Assembly (NCBI RefSeq): GCF_006385555.1
Contig: NZ_CP041036.1
Span: forward strand, 4,464,001 to 4,528,000
Direction: 5' to 3'
From: Shewanella polaris
GTDB taxonomy: Bacteria > Pseudomonadota > Gammaproteobacteria > Enterobacterales > Shewanellaceae
Length of the DNA stretch: 64,000 bases
Part shown: piece after piece, positions 56,124 through 64,000 of the stretch
Layout: each line of letters opens with the position of its first letter
How positions within the stretch are numbered: the stretch's first letter is position 1
Position numbers and translations under genes: made by a program
The notes under the pieces: model-generated
What the model saw: only the letters and a program-made list of their open reading frames with translations
Told to the model about the DNA's origin: nothing
Database searches by the model: none

Positions 56124-56213
56124 TATTGCATTAACAATTAAGCAAAGCAAGCTTAAGTTTTATACATTGATTAAATATGAACATCATGATTATTAATATC
56201 TCAAGGAGCGGTA

Positions 56214-57038
56214 ATGTTAAAACTAAAAACAAGCGTCAGTATTCTGCTAGCGGCCTCAGTACTTAGTGGAGCAATGTTTAGCCCTGTTACACTCGCAAAT
56301 GAAGTCATCAAATTAGCAACGACAACCAGTACTGAAAACTCAGGATTACTCGGTGCACTTTTACCTAAATTTGAAGCCGAATCAGGCTATACTGTACAGG
56401 TAATCGCTACTGGTACTGGTAAAGCATTAAAGCTGGCAAGTCAGGGAGATGTTGATGTAGTCATGACTCATGCTCCAGACGCAGAAGCAAAGTTCATCGC
56501 TGACGGTTTCGGCATTGAACCTCGTGGTATTATGGAAAATGATTTTGTTGTATTAGGACCAAAAAATGATCCTGCAGCAATAAAGTCTAGCAAAAACGTG
56601 ACAGAAGCATTCAGTAAAATAGCTAATAAGCCAAGTAAATTTGTTTCTCGTGGTGATAACTCTGGCACCAACATGAAAGAGTTGATCATTTGGAAAGCGG
56701 CAGGAATTACACCTGATTTTGCAGGCTATACTTCAGTAGGCCAAGGCATGGGTAAAACCTTGTTAATGGCAAATGAATTACAAGCTTATACATTAACGGA
56801 TCGCGGAACATATATTGCCTATAAAGCTAAACTAGACCTGAATATTGATTTTGAAGGCGGCGCTAAATTAGCCAACCCTTACCAAATAATGTTGATCAAC
56901 CCAGCAAAATACCCAGAATTAAATCATAAAGGTGCAAGAGCATTAAGCGATTGGTTTATCAGTCCAGCTACACAAACTATGATTAATAATTACAAAGTAC
57001 AAGGAGAACAATTGTTTAAGGCAACTTATAAAAAATGA
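56214..57038 (+). CDS. tupA: TupA, tungstate ABC transporter substrate-binding protein
   Basis: A 274-residue periplasmic binding protein with a signal peptide (cleavage near TLANEV). The TupA family core is clear: LATTTSTENSGLL, VVMTHAPDAE, NDFVVLGPKNDP and FVSRGDNSGTNMKE. These form the oxyanion pocket selective for tungstate over molybdate in known TupA. AAGGAGCGGTA precedes the ATG. It is the first gene of a tup-mob-moe-moa cluster with a sigma-54 promoter. Its stop overlaps the permease start. Confidence 0.92.
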   Translation: MLKLKTSVSILLAASVLSGAMFSPVTLANEVIKLATTTSTENSGLLGALLPKFEAESGYTVQVIATGTGKALKLASQGDVDVVMTHAPDAEAKFIADGFGIEPRGIMENDFVVLGPKNDPAAIKSSKNVTEAFSKIANKPSKFVSRGDNSGTNMKELIIWKAAGITPDFAGYTSVGQGMGKTLLMANELQAYTLTDRGTYIAYKAKLDLNIDFEGGAKLANPYQIMLINPAKYPELNHKGARALSDWFISPATQTMINNYKVQGEQLFKATYKK

Positions 57039-57742
57039 GTGACGGTTGGTTAGTCCTATTGCAGCAAGCATTTAGCTTGCTGCTCTCTTTTGACCCTCAT
57101 GTATGGGCGATTATTAACATCTCATTTTCGGTGTCTTTTGTCGCGTTATTGATCACTATTATTCCGTCGATTATCTTAGGTTTCATCCTTGCCTTTAGCC
57201 ATTTTCGAGGCCGTTGGGTAGTCACAAACTTAGTACAAACGTTACAATCTATTCCTACTGTAGTGATCGGTTTATTAGTATATTTATTGCTGACTCGTAA
57301 TGGTGTGTTGGGTGATTTAAAATGGCTATTTACCCAAAAAGGAATGATTTTAGGCCAAATGTTAATATGTGCTCCAGTATTGATAGCATTATCACAAGCT
57401 GCTTTTTCCAGTGTCGATCGCCGAGCCTGGGAAACATCACGAACCTTAGGCGCCTCATGGATACACGCGGTTTGGACATTATGCCGTGAATTACGAGTAC
57501 CACTTTTATTAGCAATTGTTGCTGGGTTTAGTCGAATTTTGACTGAAGTGGGTTGCTCTATGATGGTAGGTGGCAATATTATGAATGTCACTCGTAATAT
57601 CCCTACTGCAATAGCACTTGAAACCAGTAAAGGTGATTTTGCTCAAGCAATTGCCTTAGGACTAGTGTTACTAATATTAGCCTTAGTGTTAAACTTCATC
57701 TTGGGTTCATTGCGAGGCAAGGCCCTCCCAAGGAGTCATTAA
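57035..57742 (+). CDS. tupB: TupB, tungstate ABC transporter permease
   Basis: A 235-residue inner-membrane protein with five helices and the ABC permease EAA-type loop (RRAWETSRTLGASWIHAVW). It is translationally coupled to tupA by an ATGA overlap. The next gene starts one base after its stop, so the three components are cotranscribed. Confidence 0.9.
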   Translation: MSDGWLVLLQQAFSLLLSFDPHVWAIINISFSVSFVALLITIIPSIILGFILAFSHFRGRWVVTNLVQTLQSIPTVVIGLLVYLLLTRNGVLGDLKWLFTQKGMILGQMLICAPVLIALSQAAFSSVDRRAWETSRTLGASWIHAVWTLCRELRVPLLLAIVAGFSRILTEVGCSMMVGGNIMNVTRNIPTAIALETSKGDFAQAIALGLVLLILALVLNFILGSLRGKALPRSH

Positions 57743-57743
57743 G

Positions 57744-58493
57744 ATGCAATTAGCTAATCATTCAGTTAAATCGCCAGTCAGTATTCAGGCTAAGAATATC
57801 CTGATGCAGTTTAATCAAAATATTTTATTTCACGCTGATGAACTTAGCTTTAGTCAGGGTGATGTTATTTATCTACAGGGTGACAACGGCTCAGGTAAAT
57901 CCACCTTAATGAAACTCCTTGCAGGGTTGCTTTCACCAAGCAAGGGCCAAATTCATAGTCATGGTTTTAAGCAGGCCCCTTGGTGGCGAACTCAATCACT
58001 TCTTGGTAAGGCTGTTTATTTGCATCAGCACCCTTATCTTTTTGAAGGTTCGGTAAAGTACAACTTAACTTATGCTTTAGATCAACGGTCGTTATTGCCA
58101 GAACAACGAAAAAAACGTATTGACCAAGCGATTAATATGGCCCAATTAACAGACTTACTTAGCCACCACGCCAGTGATTTGTCTGGCGGAGAGCGACAAA
58201 GGCTTGCTATTGCAAGGGCTTGGATTGCGCAACCAAAACTCTTAATGCTTGATGAACCAATTTCGAATATGGATAAACAATCACAGAGTTTAGTTGTTGC
58301 GATGATTAATCAATTAAAGCAAGACGGCACAGGATTATTGATCAGTAGCCATCAAACCTGTGGCTTAACAGCGTTATGCCAACAACGCTGGCACATTCAA
58401 CAAAATACCATTCACACCAGCATGCATGTTCCTAGAGTAGAGGCAGTGCATCAGACTAATACAACGGAATTTCATTATGGCACCACAAATTGA
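57744..58493 (+). CDS. tupC: TupC, tungstate ABC transporter ATPase
   Basis: A 249-residue ABC ATPase with Walker [11 protein letters not shown]-loop HQHPYLFEG, signature [15 protein letters not shown] and Walker B LLMLDEP. It energises TupAB. It overlaps the start of mobA by 17 bases. Confidence 0.92.
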   Translation: MQLANHSVKSPVSIQAKNILMQFNQNILFHADELSFSQGDVIYLQGDNGSGKSTLMKLLAGLLSPSKGQIHSHGFKQAPWWRTQSLLGKAVYLHQHPYLFEGSVKYNLTYALDQRSLLPEQRKKRIDQAINMAQLTDLLSHHASDLSGGERQRLAIARAWIAQPKLLMLDEPISNMDKQSQSLVVAMINQLKQDGTGLLISSHQTCGLTALCQQRWHIQQNTIHTSMHVPRVEAVHQTNTTEFHYGTTN

Positions 58494-59067
58494 TGCAGTA
58501 ATTTTAGCTGGCGGCATGGCAAGGCGAATGGGCGGCAATGACAAAGGGTTAGTGGATCTTAATGGCCAAGCGATGATTTGTCACACTATCGATAAGCTAA
58601 CAAGCCAAGTCGATGGAATTATGATAAATGCCAACCGTAACCAAGAACAGTATGAACAATGGGGATATACTGTTCTTAGCGATCTAGATAGTGGTTATTT
58701 AGGACCCTTAGCTGGAATGGTTACAGCTTTAAAGCAAACTAAAGCAGATTATCTTCTTGTTGTACCTTGTGATTGTCCTATGTTACCGGATGACTTAGTA
58801 GCAAGATTATTAGCGGCTTTAGAGCGAGAGCAGGCCGACCTTGCTATTGCAAGTGATGGTGAATATGAACAACCGGTTGTATTACTGTTAAAACCCCATC
58901 TAGCGCCATCGATGCAAGCTTTCTTGGATGGAGGCGATCGCAAAGTATTTTTATGGTATAGCCAACATAAAGTGGTGGTAGAGAGTTTTGCCGATCAACC
59001 CAATGCATTCGTGAATATCAATACGTTAGAACAGAAACACCGGATAGCAGAAAAAATCGCTAAGTAA
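58477..59067 (+). CDS. mobA: Molybdenum cofactor guanylyltransferase
   Basis: A 196-residue enzyme joining GMP to molybdopterin. The nucleotide-binding start [15 protein letters not shown] and the metal-binding [10 protein letters not shown] are present. Its 5' end overlaps tupC, placing cofactor modification in the same operon as oxyanion uptake. Confidence 0.95.
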   Translation: MAPQIDAVILAGGMARRMGGNDKGLVDLNGQAMICHTIDKLTSQVDGIMINANRNQEQYEQWGYTVLSDLDSGYLGPLAGMVTALKQTKADYLLVVPCDCPMLPDDLVARLLAALEREQADLAIASDGEYEQPVVLLLKPHLAPSMQAFLDGGDRKVFLWYSQHKVVVESFADQPNAFVNINTLEQKHRIAEKIAK

Positions 59068-59084
59068 TTCAGTAGAGGTACTTC

Positions 59085-60899
59085 ATGACAACATTATTTA
59101 CCAATCCATTGCCGATCCCGGTTTTAGGCTTTTGTGCATACAGTGGCACCGGCAAAACTACCTTACTGAAACAATTGATCCCGTTATTGAACCAACGTGG
59201 TTTACGCTTGGCGGTCATTAAACATGCCCACCATAATTTTGATGTGGATATTCCCGGTAAAGACAGCTTTGAAATGCGTAAAGCTGGAGCAAGACAAGTA
59301 TTAGTCGCCTCCCATGTACGTTGGGCGTTAATGACTGAAGATCTCGTTGAAGATGACCCGCAATTGCAACACTTACTGCGTCAAATTGAAGCCGATAAAG
59401 TAGATATTGTACTGGTAGAAGGTTTTAAAAAACTGGCATTACCTAAAATAGAATTACATCGCGCTGCACATAATAAACCGCTAATCCACATTCACGATGA
59501 CAACATTGTCGCTATCGCGTGTTGTGATGAGACCAAAGTGCCAAGTTCATTAACTCGCCTTGATTTGAACAACGTGGCGCAGATTGCCGATTTTGTACAA
59601 AATTACCAACAGACATGGCAGCCAGCTGCGGTGCAGTTACCGATAAACAGTAGCGAACAACAAGCTGCAACACCTAACGATCAACATGGTCTTTCTGTTT
59701 CACAAGGTATTACCAACGTATTAGCTCAAGTTGTTCCGATTAACCGCAATGAGTCACTTAACCTAATTGATGTTGATAACCGAGTATTGGCGCATGACAT
59801 TATTTCTACCGTAAATGTGCCACAACAAACTAATTCGGCAATGGACGGTTATGCTTTTATTTTCCAAGATCTCAAAAAATCACAATCTTTTAAAGTTGTA
59901 GGTGAAGTCCTTGCGGGTCATCATTATTCTGCCACATTACAAGCAGGAGAAGCCGTTCGCATTATGACTGGGGCAACGGTTCCTCAAGGTGCCGATACCA
60001 TTCAAGCGCGAGAATTGGTCACTGAACAAGATAGTATTATTACCATACTTGAACCTGGACAAGTTGTAGAAGGTCAACACGTTCGTTTGGCTGGAGAAGA
60101 CATTGCTGAAGGTGACGTTGCACTCGCTGCTGGTTCACGCTTGGGCGCCGCTGAACTCGGTTTGTTGGCCTCTCTTGGGTTTAACCAATTGCCCCTTATA
60201 GAACGTCCTGTCGTTGCGGTATTCTCAACGGGTGATGAAGTAAGCCAACCAGGGCAACCACTGAAACCAAACTGCATTTATGACTCCAATCGTTACACCA
60301 TATTATCAATGGCAAAGAAACTTGGTTGTCAGGTTATTGATTTAGGCATTATTGAAGACAATGAACAAACGCTCACAGACACATTGCGCAGTGCTGCAAA
60401 ACAAGCAGATGTGGTGATTAGCTCTGGTGGCGTATCTGTGGGCAACGCAGATTACATTAAAACGGCCTTAGCCAATGTCGGCGACACTCATTTTTGGCGC
60501 ATTAATATGCGTCCCGGTCGCCCACTCGCTGTCGGAAAAATTGATCAAAGCTTATTTTTTGGATTACCAGGTAATCCTGTCGCGGTCATGGTGGCATTTT
60601 TACAGTTTGTGCAACCTGCTATTCGTAAACTGGCTGGCGAATCTCATTGGCAACCACAGTTTATGCCTGCAATTGCACAACATGCATTACGCAGTAAAAC
60701 AGGTCGCACTGAGTTTTTACGCGGTATTTATACGATTAGGTCTGATGGCAAAATACACGTTAGTACCACAGGCGCACAAGGCTCTGGAATGCTGAGTTCT
60801 ATGGTCAATGCAAATTGCCTTATTGTCATTGGTGATGATACTGCCACGATACCAGCAGGCGAATCTGTTTTTATTCAGCCATTTGCTAGTTTACTGTAA
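59085..60899 (+). CDS. MobB-MoeA fusion protein
   Basis: A 604-residue fusion. Residues 1-175 are MobB (GTPase-like) with P-loop [13 protein letters not shown] and [12 protein letters not shown]. From about residue 200 it is MoeA, molybdenum insertase, with [40 protein letters not shown] and [12 protein letters not shown]. The fusion joins nucleotide handling and molybdate insertion. It starts 17 bases after mobA and ends 8 bases before moaA. Confidence 0.93.
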   Translation: MTTLFTNPLPIPVLGFCAYSGTGKTTLLKQLIPLLNQRGLRLAVIKHAHHNFDVDIPGKDSFEMRKAGARQVLVASHVRWALMTEDLVEDDPQLQHLLRQIEADKVDIVLVEGFKKLALPKIELHRAAHNKPLIHIHDDNIVAIACCDETKVPSSLTRLDLNNVAQIADFVQNYQQTWQPAAVQLPINSSEQQAATPNDQHGLSVSQGITNVLAQVVPINRNESLNLIDVDNRVLAHDIISTVNVPQQTNSAMDGYAFIFQDLKKSQSFKVVGEVLAGHHYSATLQAGEAVRIMTGATVPQGADTIQARELVTEQDSIITILEPGQVVEGQHVRLAGEDIAEGDVALAAGSRLGAAELGLLASLGFNQLPLIERPVVAVFSTGDEVSQPGQPLKPNCIYDSNRYTILSMAKKLGCQVIDLGIIEDNEQTLTDTLRSAAKQADVVISSGGVSVGNADYIKTALANVGDTHFWRINMRPGRPLAVGKIDQSLFFGLPGNPVAVMVAFLQFVQPAIRKLAGESHWQPQFMPAIAQHALRSKTGRTEFLRGIYTIRSDGKIHVSTTGAQGSGMLSSMVNANCLIVIGDDTATIPAGESVFIQPFASLL

Positions 60900-60907
60900 A
60901 GGCTAAT

Positions 60908-61894
60908 ATGACCCAACTTATCGACGGCTTTCAACGAAAAATAGATTACTTACGCTTATCGGTCACCGATCGTTGCGATTTTCGCTGTGTGTATTGTATG
61001 AGTGAAAATCCTACTTTTTTACCGAAATCACATGTTCTGAGTTTGGAAGAGCTGTCGTGGATTGCCCAAGCGTTTACTGAGCTTGGAGTAAAGAAAATAC
61101 GCTTAACTGGCGGTGAACCATTAGTGCGCACCGATTGTGACAAACTGGTCAAATTGTTAAAGCAATTACCTGGTCTTGAAGAGCTATCAATGACCACTAA
61201 TGGGTCACGACTATCTAAGCTGGCTCAGCCATTGTTTGAAAATGGCCTTAATCGATTGAATATCAGCCTAGATACGTTAAACCCAGACGTTTTTGCACAG
61301 CTAACACGTAATGGAAAATTAGATCGTGTCATTGCTGGGATCGATGCAGCAATAGCGGCTGGCTTTCATAACATCAAAATTAATGCGGTGATTTTACGCG
61401 GTCAAAACGACCATGAAGTATTAGATTTAGTGGAGTTCTGCCGTCAACGTCATCTCGATATCGCTTTCATTGAAGAAATGCCTATCGGTTATATGGATGA
61501 ACGTCAACGCAAGCGTCATTGTTCAAGTGATGAAGTCCGTCGCATTATCGAAACGCGCTATCCTTTAATCGCGTCGACTAAGCGTACTGGCGGACCATCT
61601 CGATATGTAAAAATGGCCGATAGCTCTATTCGCATCGGATTTATATCGCCACACAGCCACGATTTCTGTCATGAATGTAATCGCGTTAGAGTGACGGTAG
61701 AAGGTCAATTACTCTTGTGTTTAGGCAACGAAAATTCCATTGATTTAAAAGCAATTGTTCGTGAATTCCCCGCCGACATAGAACGCCTAAAACGAGCCAT
61801 TACTGATGGAATGCAACACAAACCTCAATCTCATGATTTTAACATCGACAATGGCACACAAATTCTGCGCTTTATGAATGCCACTGGCGGCTAA
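60908..61894 (+). CDS. moaA: GTP 3',8-cyclase
   Basis: A 328-residue radical SAM enzyme starting molybdopterin synthesis from GTP. The SAM cluster motif CDFRCVYCM follows LRLSVTDR near the N-terminus. A second cluster lies in [21 protein letters not shown], and the C-terminus ends in the required Gly-Gly. It is the last recognisable cofactor gene of the cluster. Confidence 0.96.
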   Translation: MTQLIDGFQRKIDYLRLSVTDRCDFRCVYCMSENPTFLPKSHVLSLEELSWIAQAFTELGVKKIRLTGGEPLVRTDCDKLVKLLKQLPGLEELSMTTNGSRLSKLAQPLFENGLNRLNISLDTLNPDVFAQLTRNGKLDRVIAGIDAAIAAGFHNIKINAVILRGQNDHEVLDLVEFCRQRHLDIAFIEEMPIGYMDERQRKRHCSSDEVRRIIETRYPLIASTKRTGGPSRYVKMADSSIRIGFISPHSHDFCHECNRVRVTVEGQLLLCLGNENSIDLKAIVREFPADIERLKRAITDGMQHKPQSHDFNIDNGTQILRFMNATGG

Positions 61895-62044
61895 ATCTTT
61901 TTGGTATCGTCAATGATACACTTGAATCATAATTTACAGATGCTGACTGACAACATAACGTATTAATTATTCGTCTTGTCAGTCAATGTTTGCTCGCGTT
62001 CCTCAATAGTTGAGGCGATATAATTATTCAAGTTAAGGTGGTTT

Positions 62045-62503
62045 ATGGCCCTATCACGTAAAAAATGGAACTACATCATTATGGGTGCCAGCCTATTTAT
62101 GATTGCGGTGCTGTCTTTAATTAATGACAAAACCGCCAAGGTACCCAGTGACGCCGTCCCCTTATTTGATCAGCAATTACCGTTGAAGCAATTACTACTT
62201 GATGGTCATTGGTTAACGCTGCACAATGACCAATGGCAGTGCCAGCCACAAGTCCTCAATTGCCAGAAATGGGCCCAAGCATGGCAAACCATTAAGGTCT
62301 CACCGCTAAGCACAGAACCTTCACACGATAATAAGGTGCAAACACTAACCATTGCTATCAACAATATGCAAACGGCACAAAAATGGCGTTACTTTCCAAA
62401 CGAAGGCCTCTTGCAATCATCTAATAACAATTGGTACCAAGTACCACCAAGTTTACGCGCCGAGTTACAACCTATTCTTGCTGTACCTTCTCAATCAAAA
62501 TAA
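62045..62503 (+). CDS. Membrane-anchored protein of unknown function
   Basis: A 152-residue protein with one N-terminal membrane helix (about 9-26) and a periplasmic domain containing two Cys ([13 protein letters not shown]) that may pair. AAGGTGG lies 3 bases before the ATG. I do not recognise the family. It is 8 bases upstream of mutM and probably cotranscribed. Confidence 0.7.
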   Translation: MALSRKKWNYIIMGASLFMIAVLSLINDKTAKVPSDAVPLFDQQLPLKQLLLDGHWLTLHNDQWQCQPQVLNCQKWAQAWQTIKVSPLSTEPSHDNKVQTLTIAINNMQTAQKWRYFPNEGLLQSSNNNWYQVPPSLRAELQPILAVPSQSK

Positions 62504-62511
62504 GAGTTTTT

Positions 62512-63330
62512 ATGCCTGAATTACCAGAAGTTGAAGTGACCCGACAAGGGATCAGTCCTTATCTCATTGACCAAACTGTTAGTGAATTAATTGTCCGTAA
62601 TGGCTCACTCCGTTGGCCTGTACCAGCTATTGCTCAAAATATTGTTGGTCAGCGTATTACCAATGTCCGCAGGCGAGCTAAGTACTTATTAATTGATACT
62701 GATGCCGGAATGACAATAGTGCATCTAGGCATGTCAGGCAGCTTACGTATTTTACCGTGTAATACCCCAATTGAAAAACATGACCATATTGATTTAGTAC
62801 TCGAAAATGGTCGTATGTTGCGTTTTAACGACCCTCGACGCTTTGGTGCTTGGTTATGGTACGAATTACCAGAAGAAGAAGCCCATCCGTTATTGTCAAA
62901 GCTCGGCCCGGAGCCATTAAGCCCTCATTTCACGCCATTACAATTACAAGCAACACTGACTGGCAAAAAAAAGACCATCAAGCAGTGCTTAATGGATAAT
63001 CACATTGTGGTGGGTGTCGGTAATATTTATGCTAATGAAGCGCTTTTTGCTGCAGGAATACACCCACAGGCAGCAGCTGGTAGTATTGATATAGAACGGT
63101 TAACAATTCTCGTCAGTGAAGTAAAACAAATTTTGGCTCTCGCTATTAAGCAAGGTGGTACTACCTTAAAAGATTTTACTAATGCCGATGGTAAACCAGG
63201 TTATTTTGCCCAAAAGCTGCATGTTTACGGCCGTGGTGGCGAAACCTGTACCGCCTGCGGCAATTTATTAAGTGAGATAAAGTTGGGCCAACGCACTACG
63301 GTATTTTGTGGTGTGTGCCAACAGCGTTAG
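62512..63330 (+). CDS. mutM: Formamidopyrimidine-DNA glycosylase
   Basis: A 272-residue bifunctional glycosylase/AP lyase. The start is [14 protein letters not shown], where Pro2 becomes the catalytic N-terminus; the longer open frame upstream is not coding. The helix-two-turn-helix [23 protein letters not shown] and the C-terminal zinc finger [10 protein letters not shown] ... TVFCGVC are complete. It removes 8-oxoguanine from DNA. Confidence 0.97.
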   Translation: MPELPEVEVTRQGISPYLIDQTVSELIVRNGSLRWPVPAIAQNIVGQRITNVRRRAKYLLIDTDAGMTIVHLGMSGSLRILPCNTPIEKHDHIDLVLENGRMLRFNDPRRFGAWLWYELPEEEAHPLLSKLGPEPLSPHFTPLQLQATLTGKKKTIKQCLMDNHIVVGVGNIYANEALFAAGIHPQAAAGSIDIERLTILVSEVKQILALAIKQGGTTLKDFTNADGKPGYFAQKLHVYGRGGETCTACGNLLSEIKLGQRTTVFCGVCQQR

Positions 63331-63375
63331 TCGGATAAATAACGCCTAAACCGCATTTCAATTTACCCATAAAAA

Positions 63376-63393
63376 GGGAGCCATTTGGCTCCC
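63376..63393 (-). terminator. Terminator after the Wzi-like gene
   Basis: Perfect stem GGGAGCC/GGCTCCC with ATTT loop; on the minus strand it is followed by five Ts. It lies about 40 bases after the stop at 63435 and may also end mutM transcription weakly. Confidence 0.85.
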
Positions 63394-63434
63394 TCATATC
63401 ATCAACCTCAACTCGGGTTAATCAACTATAACCC

Positions 63435-64000
63435 TTAAAATCGATATTCATAAGTAGAGAAAGCAGTACCTTGAGTATCATCGTCTAGCACTTCGAATTC
63501 AGAATTAGATACACTGCCACCTAACGTTAACATGCCATTAAACATTGGCAAACGATATGACAGCTCAAGCATCATGAGATCTTCTTTTAAAGGTTGCGGT
63601 GCCCATTCATTATTAGTATTAGCACCATCTTTATTCAGTTGAGCATAGCGAATAATAGAAGTAAAACCATGACTATTATCGAATTGACCAATTAAACCAA
63701 GTGCATAAACATTGGCATCACTATCATAGGTACTGCCAAAAGCACGACCATAGTAACGTGAGCCGCTTTGGTATGTTGAATGCTCGTAAAAACAGTTAAA
63801 TTGATCTTTGTCTTCACCGCAATACACCATAGTATCGGTGTACTCGATAAATAACTTATATTGTTGTTTGGCAATACTAAAACGGGTATCTGCACCTACC
63901 ATTTTACCGCAATCAACAATTTGCCATGGATCGCCTTTTGAATCTTCGCAGGTACGTTCTAGATACAAGCCCACAGGCACATTAAACCATGTATCAGCAT
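63435..64000 (-). CDS. Capsule assembly Wzi family outer-membrane protein, 3' part
   Basis: The C-terminal about 188 residues of a barrel protein; the 5' part lies beyond the window. The frame is open to the edge. The segments WFNVPVGLYLERT, VGADTRFSIAKQQYKLFIEYTDT and ANVYALGLIGQF, and the aromatic C-terminus TYEYRF, suit a Wzi-type capsule assembly barrel. Four Cys (CEDS, DCGK, YCGE, NCFY) are unusual for a barrel and may pair. Family call is moderate. Confidence 0.65.
   Translation of the reverse strand, partial: ADTWFNVPVGLYLERTCEDSKGDPWQIVDCGKMVGADTRFSIAKQQYKLFIEYTDTMVYCGEDKDQFNCFYEHSTYQSGSRYYGRAFGSTYDSDANVYALGLIGQFDNSHGFTSIIRYAQLNKDGANTNNEWAPQPLKEDLMMLELSYRLPMFNGMLTLGGSVSNSEFEVLDDDTQGTAFSTYEYRF

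Overview
The window looks like a chromosomal segment of a gammaproteobacterium of the genus Shewanella (family Shewanellaceae). Evidence: moderate GC by eye (AT-rich spacers), a periplasmic split flavocytochrome c with a tetraheme cytochrome, DUF3612 and HD-GYP signalling proteins, and gammaproteobacterial gene orders (gpmI-envC-yibQ beside yibN-secB-gpsA; a ryhB sRNA). The genus is inferred from family content and gene order, not from a database search. I saw no rRNA, tRNA, CRISPR array, intact insertion sequence or prophage.

Layout. 1-10.5 kb: an RND efflux pump, an NlpC/P60 lipoprotein, a TetR regulator, small envelope proteins (BON-domain protein, lipoproteins, a DUF1328 protein), a sigma-54 activator with a degenerate receiver, and a dual-specificity phosphatase/diacylglycerol-kinase fusion. 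10.8-15.7 kb: an arsenic operon read leftward. It runs arsC-arsR fusion, acr3, protein tyrosine phosphatase, GAPDH, arsJ, so it combines arsenite export with arsenate export as 1-arseno-3-phosphoglycerate. 15.7-19 kb: a hydrolase, then ribokinase and nucleoside hydrolase (nucleoside salvage) separated by a palindromic element. 19.3-27.3 kb: a YkgJ-like protein, nsrR, yibQ, envC, gpmI, yibN, secB, gpsA and a YhiN-family flavoprotein.

27.7-37.9 kb is the most unusual region. A TonB-dependent receptor plus a small YfiR-like (DUF4154) periplasmic protein occurs twice in tandem. The second copy leads, with overlapping codons, into a CHASE8-like hybrid histidine kinase (HisKA-HATPase-REC-HPt) and a REC-PAS-GGDEF-EAL output protein. 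This resembles YfiBNR signalling re-wired so that an outer-membrane receptor and a YfiR-like protein feed a phosphorelay ending in c-di-GMP turnover. Each receptor stop codon lies inside a hairpin placed just before the yfiR-like start, and base pairs in the stem differ between the copies in a compensatory way.

38-47.7 kb: TetR and LysR regulators, a Dcu-type C4-dicarboxylate transporter, the split flavocytochrome c, a DUF3612 XRE regulator, and divergent from it a 172-residue protein that looks like the insertion domain of malate synthase G without the catalytic barrel. A YeiH-family transporter follows. 48-52.4 kb: an HD-GYP protein, menF, a candidate preQ1 riboswitch in front of yhhQ, and a Fur-boxed ryhB sRNA. 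52.4-62 kb: a sigma-54 two-component system divergent from a tungstate ABC transporter (tupABC) that is joined to molybdenum-cofactor genes (mobA, a mobB-moeA fusion, moaA). A sigma-54 promoter and two upstream sites precede tupA. 62-64 kb: a small membrane protein, mutM, and the 3' part of a Wzi-like outer-membrane gene cut by the window edge.
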